64,000 bases of DNA, from assembly GCF_028372415.1 (NCBI RefSeq), contig NC_092878.1:7501-71500 (forward strand), given 5' to 3'. The translations under genes and the position numbers were made by a program. The stretch comes from Notamacropus eugenii. Lineage: Eukaryota; Chordata; Mammalia; Diprotodontia; Macropodidae. Under the pieces are notes generated by a model. That model worked only from the letters and a program-made list of their open reading frames with translations, had not been told where the DNA came from and did no database searches. Below, piece by piece: positions 53,991 through 64,000 of the stretch. Positions within the stretch are counted from its first letter, which is position 1. Each line of letters starts with the position of its first letter.

Positions 53991-56095
53991 TGGAGACCTG
54001 TTTTCAGGTCGTTTATAGTTTCCAGGACTTTAGAAATATTGATATCCTTTCAGTGCTTATCTATCAGGAGCAGCTCTTGGTTCATGTTGGTGTCAGGTCT
54101 CTGTCTGGATATAAAGGACTTATTTTGGCCAGATTTGATGTATCCATTTGGCGTATGTGCTAGTAACAATGTTTCATGTTCGATCTTCATTTATTTTAGT
54201 GAAACCTTTTAGATTTTATGTGGTTAGGATTATCTGTTTTTTAAAAATAATATCTTGGATTAAGAATTCTCTTTGACACAGTTGTAGATGTTGAATGAAT
54301 GGATTTTCTTCTGATTTTTTCACTCAGGAAAAACTCCACTTACCGTGCTCAGCCTTCCTAAATGGAGAGATAAAAGAAAACAAAACCTAAGTGGGGAAGT
54401 GGGGAGCCTCTCTCATCCCTTGCCCTCTGCAGTCCCTCCTTTGATCTGTTCCAATGAGATTGCTGTTCTGTTGTCAGATTCTTCCCCCACCAGACCCTCC
54501 TCTGTTGCACAGATTTCTGCTTCATCTGGATTATGGGAGATCCTTGTCTCTTACCTTACCCCTCCTCAGAAGCCTTTTTCTTCTGGAATGTTCTCAACTG
54601 TCTGCTCCTTGTTTTCTTTGACCTTAATCTTTGGATTTGGGCTAGGAGGATCCTGGGAGTTTTTATTTGGGGTTCTTTCCAGAGATGGGTTCTTTTGGGT
54701 TCTTTTTATTTCCATTTTGACCTCTAGTTCTAAAGACATCCAGTAGTATTTTTTTAATGTTTCCTTGAATTAAGATTTAAGGCCATGGTTTCAATGACTC
54801 TTAAATTCTCTCTCCTTAGTATAGTTTTCAGGACTATAAGTTTTCTTTACAGTTTCTTCTGTTTTTCAGTCTTTTGATTTCATTTGGATCTTGCTCGTTG
54901 TGTCATGCAGTCATTGGATAATGTTTGGTCCATTCTAGTTTTCCATATATTTGTTGCTTGGACAAGGTTCTGCAGCTCTTTGGGCAAGCCTGCAAAGGTT
55001 GAGATGAATCCTGTATCATTTCTTATTGATCATATTTACAGTTTATTGATTTGGTTCTCAAACTACATTCATCCTATAATTGCCTGAGTTACAGTTCTTT
55101 GTCTCTAAATTCGGTTCAAAATTCAGCTTGTCTGTAATACATTAAGCTGAAAAGTCCAGCTCTCCTGCTCAAGGAATTTTGCTAACCTTGGGACATAGGT
55201 GTGAAAGCAAGGGGGTTTGGGTCTGACATCTTTATACCACCAAGTCCTTCCAAGATGTCTGGTTTGCTGTCCCAATGTCTGGGCTACTATCCTGCACCTG
55301 AAAGGCCATAAGCACCTTTTAGTCTCACAGGAGGAGAAGGAGGGTTGTTACTCACCTCCATTATCAAACTTTCAACCAATCAGGTTGTTCCTTGACCTCA
55401 GCACTGTAACTAGGCCTTAATCCCAAGGTGTCACCTACCCTGTTCTGCTCTTTCTTCTGTGCTCCCCAAAACCCACCGAAGGGGAAGTGTCTTTTTGCTC
55501 CGGGCCTCTGGCTCATTTATTGATAGGGAGCATTCCCTGCTAATAGATGTTAACTTGCTCAGATATCTGCCTCAGCTTACCCTTCTGTTAAAATTCAGTT
55601 GGGACAAGCCCTTTATTCCAATTCTGATTCTTTCTTCCACAGCAGTCATTTAAATTCCAGTTCTTTCCTCAGTGAAAAATATTATCACTAGCTTCTTTTT
55701 ATTCTTTTCCCTATTTGCTGTCTTCCAGAAATCCTAGTTGAATTCTGCCCACTCTGTGTTTTTCTTTGAGGCTTTGTGTATTGATATTTTGAAGTCATTG
55801 TCTTTTTCTGGGTTTGTGTCTTGAGCATCCCTGTCCCCAAGGTAAAATTGGTGGTGGGATCCTTTCTTGTCTGCTAATTCTTTCAGTCTCCTTCCTGACC
55901 ATGGACTTGATATCAGGGCCAGGCTCTCTCCACATTCTGAAGGCCATGACCAGAATAACCTTGTTGCAGCTTTCTTGAGGTTTGGAGTTGTATGTTATTC
56001 CAGGAACTCAGGGAAAGCTCACTCCAGGGACCTGTAAGTTTTCAGTGCTCCCAGGATGGTCTGATTCCCTATCCACCACTCCGCCATCGTAGATC
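53990..56095 (-). mobile_element. Old L1 LINE 5' end (5' UTR and ORF1), minus orientation
   Basis: On the minus strand from about 56090: GATGGCGGAGTGGTGGATAG, a 5' UTR with GCTGCAACAAGGTTATTCTGG, then ORF1-type text ACAAACCCAGAAAAAGACAATGACTTCAAAATATC and CACAAAGCCTCAAAGAAAAACACAGAGTGGGCAG, which match the N-terminal part of marsupial L1 ORF1 and differ from the copy at 16 kb. Many stops. A stretch at about 55100-55640 does not fit and may be a later insertion. The lower boundary is uncertain. Confidence 0.55.
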
Positions 56096-57085
56096 TGCAA
56101 ATTCCTGAACTGTGTTTGAGTCTGAGCAATACATCTGTGGGCTGGGTCCATGTGGAGATTACTGATGAATTCAATCACTATAAGCCAGCTGGAAAGCTAT
56201 GCTGCTAAAAAGTGACCGAACTTTAGAGACCCCTTTCATCTGTGACTCTTTCCATGGTTATTTTTCTGTAGGCTTCAGACTGGGCTGGAAGAGATCTGAG
56301 ACCTCACTCTGCTCCTGGGATTGGAACCACAAGCCACTGGCTTGCCTTGAATGTGTTTCCTGCTTAAGATCCATCCTAGGTCCTGGCACCTGCCCCTCAT
56401 CCGGGATCTGCCTCTTCCAGGAGTAGATCCCCTCAGTCTGCCCTAGATGTCTAACCCCAAGTTGGGCAATAAGAGATAGGGTTTTCCAGGTACACCTGTT
56501 CCTATCTCTTTATGCTGGATCTGGGACCCCTTCTTGGCCTGATGAACGTTCTTTCCCTGAGCTGATATGCTCAGCCACACCTTTGCTGGCTGGACGCCTT
56601 TCATAGCACACATTTAGGATATGGTTAGGGTTAAGACCTAGGGTCCATAAAACCCTCTCTGCCTGGAACAATGCCTCTCTGTGTGGTTTCTTGGATTTCC
56701 CACCCAGGATTCAGGCTGGGCCATGTTCTACATCTGCTTTTAGAAGGCGTGGAGGTGCCAAGCTGGACGTTCTCTTTCCTTCTCCTCCATCTTTCTTCTA
56801 GGTCTTTTAATCAGTGATTATTATGGCCAGGTACAGTCTCCATGTTCAGTGCAATGTAGTAGGAGGTGGAAGCTGGGAGTCTTAACCCAACTGATCCCAA
56901 ATGACTTTCCGGTTTTCTCTGCAGTGCTTGTCTAAAGGGGAATCCTTCACCTGCCCATTTGTGACAGTGAGTTTAGCCAATGCTGGTAGACTACCTTCAG
57001 TCACTTTGGCTTTTCTTATCTAGTTTGTGCCCCTTCTTCTTGTATGAAATGATGCATAGAAAAATGAGTAGAACCTCAAGAACAT
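56096..57085. other. Non-coding stretch, nothing recognised
   Basis: No gene or named repeat. Confidence 0.4.
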
Positions 57086-57089
57086 ATAC

Positions 57090-58700
57090 AGTGTATATTA
57101 TGACTGTTGTCCTTCATTCTAGAAGAGGACCAAAATGACATCACTGTATTAGGGTAGAGTCACAGTGTGTCCAAGTGTGGCTGATCAGACCAGTACAAGC
57201 CTGGAAGGTTGGACCCCAGGCTGCATACAAATAGTCCATGTGAGCATTTGGGGTGCATTCTCTAAATTTGTTCATCTAGCTTTTCTTTTGAACTATTTCA
57301 ATTCTGCTTTGTTGGTAAAGCACAGCCCCTTCTCTGTCCTTGTATCACTTCTTCTGACCCCCATGTGATCCCTTGCCCTGTGTGAGTTCTCCATAAAAGA
57401 GTCTTTTAGGCAAGCGTATATTTGACATTTAAATAATGCGGCCAGCCCTTCATAGTTGCACTCTCTACAGTGGACTTCGAACGCTTGGCATTTAGTTTGA
57501 GAAATGACCTCAGTGCCTGGTACTAATCCTGCTAGGTGATCTTCACAGTCTTCCTAAGACAATTCAGATGTAAGCGATTCAGTTTCCTGGCATGGCACTA
57601 GTAGGCCAGCACACAACAATGAGGTCAGCATAGTGTCTCTGTAGACCTTCAGTTTGATAGTCTTTTCTCTCTCTTCTCTCCTATATAGTCTTTTCTCTCT
57701 CTTCTCTCCTATAATTTCCTTTGGAGCCTCTTAAACACCGAGCTAGCTCTGACAATGCATGCATCGACCTCATTGTCACTGTTTACATCCCCAGAAAATA
57801 CACTACCAAGGTAAGTGAACTTATCAACAGTATTCCAAACTTCTCCACTTGCCATAACTGTGGTGCTGACTGATGGAGCACCTGTGTTTTCTAGGTGTTA
57901 ATTGTTAGGCCAAAGTTAACACAAGCAACAGAAGATTGATTCCTGCTTTGTTACATCTCAGTTTCAGAGGCTGAATTTATTGCACAGTCATCCGTGTACA
58001 AAAATGTCTTGAACCAACTCTCCCTCCACTTTAATTTCGGCTTGTCGCCTTTTCATGTTAGATAGTTTACCATTGGTAGCTGACCTTGATGCCATGCTTT
58101 CCCTCATTGATGGCCTTTGACAACATGGCTGAAAACATCATGCTAAAAAGCTTGGGAGCAAGCACATAGCCTTGTCTCACTTGATTGGGGACTGGTAAAG
58201 CATGAGAACATTATCAATTATCTAGAACCTGGGCAAGCATGATGTTACACAACTGACACACAGTACTATTGAACTTTCCCAGGCAACCACATTTTGACAT
58301 AATTTTTCATAAGCACTTGTGAGTGACAAATGGACAAATGTTGTGTACAGATATCTGTTCTGCTCCTGGCATTTCTCCTGGAGTTGTCAGGCAGCAAACA
58401 CCACATAGAGGTCCTTTCTGAAGCCACACTGGATCTCTGGTAGACACCCATCTTCCAGGTGAAGGATCAATATATTAAGGAGGACTCTGGCAAGAATCTC
58501 ACCAGCAATGAATAAGAGAGAGAGCTCCCTGTGATTGTCACAGGACAGTCTCTTTCCTTTACCTTTATGGAGATGGACAATGAAAGTGTCCTTTAACTCC
58601 TTGGGGATAACTACTTCTTGCCATATAACCCAGAAAATTTCAGTCAACTTTTGCAAATCTCAGCTAGAATAGAATGAGTACCAAGTACTTTGCGCACAAA
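57090..58700 (-). mobile_element. RTE (BovB-clade) LINE, second copy, 5'-truncated
   Basis: Minus-strand frames 58387-58656 (VIPKELKDTFIVHLHKGKGK, CDNHRELSLLFIAGEILARV, LPEIQCGFRK) and 58266-58451 correspond to the RTE reverse transcriptase N-terminal half. The 3' end at about 57092 has TGTCCTTCATTCTAGAAGAGGACC. Colinear with the copy at 6.9-8.5 kb over nearly its entire length. It contains a local tandem duplication of TATAGTCTTTTCTCTCTCTTCTCTCC at 57655-57710. Inactive, with several frameshifts. Confidence 0.85.
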
Positions 58701-58734
58701 AGGAGCCAAATGTAATGGTAAAACCTCTTCTTCA

Positions 58735-59010
58735 GGGGGAAGAGAAGTTCCAGACCTCAAACTCTATTAGAAAGCAGCAATCATCCAAACCATCTAGTAT
58801 TGGTTAAAAAACAGAAAAATTGGTGGGATACTAGACAGGAATCAGAAACAATGGAACTCAATAGCCCAGAGAGTGATAAAGGGAAAACAGAAATTATCTA
58901 GGAAAATGCTCTTTGTTTGATTAAAACACCTTCTGGGAAAACACCTTACATTATATTCCATGATAAATTCTAAGTAGATAAGCAATCTTAATACTACGGG
59001 CCTACTATAA
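58735..59010 (+). mobile_element. L1 ORF2 fragment, left part of an interrupted L1
   Basis: TTCCAGACCTCAAACTCTATTAGAAAGC, AAACCATCTAGTATTGGTTAAAAAACAGAAAAATTGG and GAATCAGAAACAATGGAACTCAATAGCCCAG are L1 ORF2 C-terminal text. It continues at 59790 after SINE insertions. Confidence 0.75.
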
Positions 59011-59034
59011 AAAAATCAATAATAATAAACAAAT

Positions 59035-59190
59035 AATAATAACTAACTCTTATGTAGTGTTTACTATGTTCCAGGCACTGGGCGGAGGACTTTACAGTTA
59101 TGTACTCAACTGATCCATATAACAACCCTGAGAGATAGGTGGTGTCATTATCATCACAGATGAGGAATCAGAGACAAACAGATGAGGTGA
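59035..59190 (-). repeat. MIR-type SINE, minus orientation
   Basis: CTTATGTAGTGTTTACTATGTTCCAGGCACTGGG, GAGAGATAGGTGGTGTCATTATCATCACAGATGAGGAATCAGAGAC. Mirrored MIR tail and core. It sits between the two halves of the L1. Confidence 0.65.
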
Positions 59191-59194
59191 GTTC

Positions 59195-59765
59195 TTTGGT
59201 TGTTGTCCTTCATCTTCGAAGGGGACCAAAATAACATCCCCATGATAAAATGCCCTTTGATTCAGGCGTAATTAAATTTAAGTGAGGCAAAGTGGCACGA
59301 AGTTGTCAGCCTCACTGTCTCCTCCAGAGTCATCATAGTCCAGTGGCAGGACAGAGTCAAGACAGTTGGGGATGGCTCAGAATGCAGTGAATGACCTTGA
59401 TGTCTTTGGTGTCTAACCAAGCTCTAAGCACTCCATATTACCTGCTTCAACTGCCTTCATGGCTGATGGAACAAGTTGTTCTCATCTACCCATTCCACCA
59501 CAGGAAGTCTTCACATGCTTAGGGTAGACACCCTCCTAACTCACCAATGGGTTTGACACCCCTTGGTTACTCTCAACCTGGTTTGTCCCATCTGCCAAAA
59601 TGGTTTCCTGGGTTGTGGCTGCTGCACATGCTGCAGCTTCTTGGAGCCCCAGGTGAGAGTTAGGTGGAACAGGTAGACACTAAAGGTGGAAAGAGCCCCA
59701 AAAAGGGTTTGGCAGCCATCACACCAAAAGTATTGGTCCTCCCTGAACACACCCTACACCCCCAT
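59195..59765 (-). repeat. RTE-derived short interspersed element, long form
   Basis: Starts GTTGTTGTCCTTCATCTTCGAAGGGGACCAAAATAAC (mirror of the RTE 3' terminus), continues AAGTGAGGCAAAGTGGCACGAAGTTGTCAGCCTCACTGTCTCCTCCAGAGTCATC and about 350 bp more to CTGAACACACCCTACACC. The first 230 bp match the short copies at 34.5 and 36.7 kb. It interrupts the L1 together with the neighbouring MIR. Confidence 0.65.
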
Positions 59766-59789
59766 TAGATGAGTACATCATATCTCTAT

Positions 59790-60065
59790 CTTTGGTTAGG
59801 GAATGTGTTTTTTAACTGGAGATAGAAACACTTTTAAAAGATAAAATACAAATTGTTGACTACATGAAACTTAAAAGCTTTTTTAGAGACAACATTAATG
59901 CATCTAGAATAAGAAGGGAAGTGGTCAAATAGAGGGAAAAAATCTTTGTATCAAATTTCTCTGATAAGGGTTTAGTATCCAAAATATACAAACTCAAAGG
60001 ATATAAACAACCAATTCTCAAGCAAAAAATTGACTCAAAACCTCATGAAATGCTCCTAATCACTT
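59790..60065 (+). mobile_element. L1 ORF2 fragment, right part of the interrupted L1
   Basis: GATAAAATACAAATTGTTGACTACATGAAACTTAAAAGC, AAGAAGGGAAGTGGTCAAATAGAGGG and TCTCTGATAAGGGTTTAGTATCCAAAATATAC follow the piece at 58.7-59.0 kb in L1 order. Confidence 0.75.
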
Positions 60066-60300
60066 TGATCCAGCTATTCGACTGGGTTTATACTCTGAGT
60101 TCAAATCTGTCCTCAGACACTTCCTAGCTGTGTGACCCTGGACACATTACTTCCTCACTTTCTGCCTCAGTTTCCTCATCTGTAAAATGGAGATCATAAC
60201 AGCATCTACCTCACAGGGTTGTTGTGAGAATTAAATGAGGCAACACTTGTAAAATCCTTGGCATGTGCCTGGCGCCAAGTAGGTGTTTAATAAATGGAAG
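60065..60300 (+). repeat. MIR/CORE-type SINE, plus orientation
   Basis: GAGTTCAAATCTGTCCTCAGACACTTCCTAGCTGTGTGACCCTGG, CTGCCTCAGTTTCCTCATCTGTAAAATGG, CTCACAGGGTTGTTGTGAGAATTAAATGAGG and TGCCTGGCGCCAAGTAGGTGTTTAATAAATGG: all parts present and well preserved. Confidence 0.85.
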
Positions 60301-60339
60301 AGGAAAGGGAACCATATGTTCAGTTAAACTTGTCATATT

Positions 60340-60368
60340 TTTGTTTTTTTGTTTTTTGTTTTTTTTGG
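60340..60368 (+). repeat. T-rich simple repeat (GTTTTT)n
   Basis: TTTTTGTTTTTTTGTTTTTTGTTTTTTTTGG. Confidence 0.8.
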
Positions 60369-60454
60369 TAGCCTGAAATTGTGAACCAAAACCTTGTCTT
60401 CCTGTTGCAAAATGGTTATGAGCCAAAGTGTGCCAATGTGCCAGCATATTGTTG

Positions 60455-60570
60455 CCCCTGCTGCTGTTCAGTTGTTGCAGTCAGGTCTGACTCTTTGTGA
60501 CCTCACTTGGGGCTTTCTTGGCAAAGACTCTGGAGTGGTTTGTCATTTCCTTCTCTACCTCAAAGAGGAG
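60455..60570 (-). repeat. Marsupial tRNA-derived SINE tail, minus orientation
   Basis: TGTTCAGTTGTTGCAGTCAGGTCTGACTCTTTGTGACC, TTCTTGGCAAAGACTCTGGAGTGGTTTGTCATTTCCTTCTC is the mirrored SINE tail. The head is missing. Confidence 0.8.
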
Positions 60571-63290
60571 AGGAGAGATACAGAGAGAGACAGACAGAGT
60601 AGCTCCAGTTGGTTAAAATTAAAATCACTCCTGATCACCAGATTTTAGGGGGGAAAAATGGAAAATCCTGAGGCAGGATCCAGTGGATCATCACTAAAAT
60701 ACCAAATGTATATGTGTGTGTGTGTGTATGTGGGGGGTGGGGTGTAGGCACATGCATATATATGAAATGCTTGATAAACCAGGAAATCTTTAAAAATTAT
60801 TCTGTTGGACAAATTCCCACTTTCAGTAAAGACAGTACATCGAAGACCAGGTAGATGGATTGATAAGTGGATCTGTGAGTAGATCTGAACACCTCATCTC
60901 AGAAGAGACTTGAAGTCCACCTACTAAGAAGAGACAGTAGTGGCTTACTCCCTTGCCAAGGGTATCAGGCTGGAATTATAACCATTTATTACCCATAAAG
61001 TATTTGGCACCTAGGGTTCAGAATATTTTTATGATTCAGGATAAAAGCCCCCTTCCACAGTGAGAAAAAGAGGAGCAATTCTCCTCAGCTTTAATTAACT
61101 TAGTCTAACAGTTAAATCTCACCCCCATTAATATTGCATGAAAGGATATCAGGAATAACTAGGAACAATACAGTCCCTGGGAACTCCACAGATTAGTTTA
61201 GGCAACAACACTCTGATCCCCCAGGGACTTCATTCAGCCATGTCAAAGGGTGCAGGCCCCAGGAATGAATGGAAATAGGAATTTGCCAGCTTCTCCCCAC
61301 ATGGGAGTGGGGAATGGGGTGGCACCTGCACTTTCCTACATGAAACCTACCTGGCATCTTCTTACACCATTCTTTCCACCAGTCAGGAGTCGTGTCTTAC
61401 AACAGACATGTGACAATATAGGACTGTCTGTCAGCAGGCAACCAAAGCCACGTGGGGTGAAAGGGGCTTCTTAAATGCTTGGATACCTTTCCTTTTGGAT
61501 GTCCATCCCTTACCTCCAGTCCTATATTGGGAAGATCAGGAACAGTAAACACCAAGAAATGATGGAATGCCACCTGGTTTATAAAGAACAGTGCTCTGTG
61601 TGTGTGTGTGTGTTTACATATATGGAGAAGTTAAACCCAAAGTATCTGTAGGTCATGGTATGTGCACGTGTGTGCGTGCGTGCACACACGTGCACGCACA
61701 CACACATATACACCTCCCTGGCCTTCAGTAGACCATCTCAGACCACAGACACAGAGCAGGTGAGAATCCTCTTCAAACCCTATGTCCTCAGCCTTTACCC
61801 ATGGGTTTTGCTTTGGCCAGTTCACAGCTGATCATGTTTAGATCAAAGTGAAGGCATTTTGATGAAATAGTGAGACAAATGAAGTCATCCCATCACCCCC
61901 CACCCCACCATGAGCCTCAACATACTTTCTTACACACACTGTAGGCAGTGGAAGAGTGAACATTCATGAGGCTTCTGGGCAGGAAACCTGCTCATGTGGA
62001 GCCAAGTGACTGAGACACCAAAGGGGAGAAAGGGGCATAGTCAGTTCTGCTCTAACACTCATTCTGAGGATGTGAATTTGTTCCATTTGTTCAGAATGAC
62101 TGAACACACTTGAATTCTGTGTTTGCTTATGTGAACACTTTCATTTTGGAAAAACTAAGAAGACAGAACCACTCCCCAACAACTCCCAAGCTGCAGTCTT
62201 CATCCTGATGCCCACATCCACAAACCAACTTTGGGACTTTGTAAGGGCAAAGCACCACATCTATCATAGAATCTTTGGGTCATTTGAAGCTGAGGGATGA
62301 GGAAGTCTGATCTGCCTCTCCCCCTTACCCACCTTTTACTATGACATGGAGCTGTGGTCCACTGAGACCGTCCTCCCACCCAGAACAACTCCATGCCAGC
62401 TGTGGTTGGTGCGACCTGGGGAACAGGCTGAGTAGCAGCCCTCTGCCACTATTTACTACAATGTTTGAGCATTTCTTAGCCATTTAAATGCCTAAGACTG
62501 CACCACCACCTTCTTTTGGCTCCATTCTTTTCTTTTAGTGTGTCACTGATGCAGATTGAGTGTTGTGGTCCTGCCCTCATTTTCCCATCACCTTTGTGAC
62601 TTTTACTGTGTGGTTTTGTATAGCCAGTGATTTTTAGGAACACATGTGTCCCATTCCAGAAGAATAGAATGAACAGGGAGGTTGACTTGGGTTTGGATTC
62701 TGTAAAGTTGTGGCCATCTCTGAGTGATGGCCGCCTTCTCTGAAGGAACTGCTGCCAGTCAAGCATGATTCTCTACATCCAGTTGTCCATTCTGGCCTCC
62801 ACTACCTTCATCAGCTGTTGTTCTCCAGGGTAGCTGTTCCTCAGCTCAGGTTTTTGCAGGGTTATCTGATGTCCTGGACAATTCATTCACTAAGGGTGTA
62901 AGTGAGGTGGCAGCTCTCTCCCCAGATCTCAGCCACCCATGTAATTCAACAGGTTCCCCCATCAAGAAGAAACTCCTTCCCTTCTGGTCTACTCTGTAAA
63001 TCAGCTCTAAGCAGGGCCTTTTGACCCCCAGCTCTAGACCTCCTTAGTCAAAGGAAACCTGCATCTCAGCTCCCACTTAAGGAAGCTGATTCTGTGAGCC
63101 CAGCAGAAGGGGAGAGTCTTCAGTCTCCCCAACGTGCCACCTCAGCTGTGAAATTGTCTTCAGTCTCCATAGTCAGAAGGCATGAATCTTCCTCTCTCTC
63201 CTCTCAAAGCACAAGGACTGTGGGATAGAGCTGCTTGTGCCCAAGAAGCAGAAATCTACTTAAAAAGAAAGGAAAAGGATGATTATCATC
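60571..63290. other. Gene-free stretch with microsatellites
   Basis: No gene recognised. Simple repeats: TG runs at 60709-60729 and 61596-61613, and the alternating GT/GC/AC tract at 61659-61711. The last few hundred bases before 63291 may be the 5' UTR of the L1 that follows. Confidence 0.4.
61659..61711. repeat. Alternating purine-pyrimidine tract with self-complementary centre
   Basis: TATGTGCACGTGTGTGCGTG then CGTGCACACACGTGCACGCA then CACACACATA. Nearly uninterrupted alternation over about 50 bp, with GTGTGTGCGTGCGTGCAC facing its complement. Confidence 0.85.
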
Positions 63291-64000
63291 ATGATAAGTA
63301 AGAAACAAAGCAGAAAAGAAAAGATCATAGAATATGTCTACGGGGACAAGGACTGAAACATGAATATCAAAGAGGTCAGCATTGAAACTGTATTCCCATC
63401 TGAAACTTCAGAAGGGACTATGAACTGGTCGCAAGCACAAAGAAAGCTCTTGGGAGAGCTGAATAAGGATTTTAAAAAACAAATGAGAAGTAGAAGAAAA
63501 ACTGGCCAATAATTTTATAAGTATGAAAAAAGAATTCACAGAAGAGAACAGCTCCTTAGAAAAGAAAATTGGACAAATGGAAAAGAAAGCACAAAGCCTA
63601 ACTGGGGAAATTGGACAAATGGAAAGGGAAGTACAAAAACTAACTGGACAAAATAACTAATTAAAAGGAATAATTGGACAGATGGAAATGGAGATGCAAA
63701 AGTTAACTGAAGAAAACAATTCAATAAAAATCAGAATTAGGAAAGTAGAAGCTAATGACTCTATGAGACATAAAGAATCAGTCAAGCAAAATCTAGAAAA
63801 TGAAAAGACAGAAGAAAATGTAAAATATCTCATTGGAAAAACAATTGGCCTAGGAAATAAATCCAGGAGACAAAAATCTAAGAATTATAGGCCTACCAGA
63901 AACCCATGATGAAAAAAAGAATTTGGACAATATCTTCCAAGAAATCATCAAGGAAAACTGCCCAGAAGTCCAAGATCCAGAGGGCAGAATAATCATCGAA
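63291..64000 (+). mobile_element. L1 LINE ORF1, decayed, running off the window end
   Basis: From ATG 63291 (MISKKQSRKEKIIEYVYGD, cognate of MPRKGKRNKTVEGYFLGEQ at 16 kb) the coiled-coil region follows in broken frames. An open part at 63682-63909 reads MEMEMQKLTEENNSIKIRIR and ENVKYLIGKTIGLGNKSRRQ. The RRM begins near 63870. Stops at about 63344 and 63657 and frameshifts disable it. It differs from the 16-kb copy and carries extra heptad repeats at 63568-63700. Confidence 0.8.

Noticed and set aside
1-64000. CRISPR arrays, operons, insertion sequences, origins
   Set aside because: Repeat content and gene structure are mammalian; no regularly spaced short repeats or bacterial-type gene clusters are present.

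Overview
The window looks like nuclear DNA of a marsupial. The diagnostic evidence is the repeat content: many tRNA-headed marsupial CORE-SINEs with the GAGAAGGAA / GGGTCAC / AGTCAGACA tail, RTE (BovB-clade) LINEs and their short derivatives, L1 copies with a marsupial-type 5' UTR, old L2 and MIR pieces, and a Tigger1-family DNA transposon. A typical mammalian MHC class I gene and a marsupial-style KRAB zinc-finger leader (MAPVLMARAQQ) fit this. I cannot name the species.

Layout. 0-15 kb is gene-free repeat landscape: an L1 ORF2 remnant, SINEs, an RTE LINE on the minus strand, an L2 remnant, an odd CpG-rich block at 9.96-11.35 kb, and an internally deleted Tigger1 at 14.5-15.2 kb. 15.5-20.3 kb holds an L1 with complete 5' UTR and ORF1 but no ORF2, then a separate L1 ORF2 fragment. 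20.8-22.9 kb is a GC-rich CpG-island promoter with CRE, NRF1 and ZNF143-type sites. From 23.9 to 37.06 kb on the plus strand lies a KRAB zinc-finger gene whose leader, KRAB-A, KRAB-B and finger exons can all be traced in matching splice phase, but which is decayed (bad KRAB-B acceptor, early stop, degenerate fingers). Its finger exon ends at two back-to-back copied segments: a 338-bp direct repeat of sequence 1.75 kb upstream, then a 77-bp inverted repeat of sequence 1.5 kb downstream. 37.5-41.4 kb is AT-rich and ends in a polypurine tract and a solo-looking LTR of an old retroviral element. 43.9-44.8 kb on the minus strand carries the remains of a leukocyte-receptor-complex (LILR/FCAR/OSCAR-like) immunoglobulin receptor.

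The one gene that looks intact is an MHC class I heavy chain on the minus strand, CDS 52545 down to 49053, eight exons with consistent phase and GT-AG junctions, a classical enhancer A / ISRE / SXY / CCAAT / TATA promoter at 52.6-52.76 kb, and a polyadenylation signal near 48.7 kb. It keeps nearly all peptide-anchoring residues but has Leu where Tyr159 is usual. Its introns carry a GC-rich minisatellite (intron 2) and a tandem duplication that copies the exon 4 splice acceptor (intron 3). 53-64 kb is again repeats: an antisense old L1 5' end, a second RTE LINE, an L1 split by nested SINEs, microsatellites, and an L1 ORF1 running off the window end.

The coherent biology is immune: a probably expressed, interferon- and NF-kB-inducible class I gene, with a dead class-I-receptor-like gene about 4 kb downstream on the same strand. 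The KRAB zinc-finger remnant is a separate, formerly transposon-silencing-type locus. I saw no prokaryotic features, CRISPR, or functional RNA gene.
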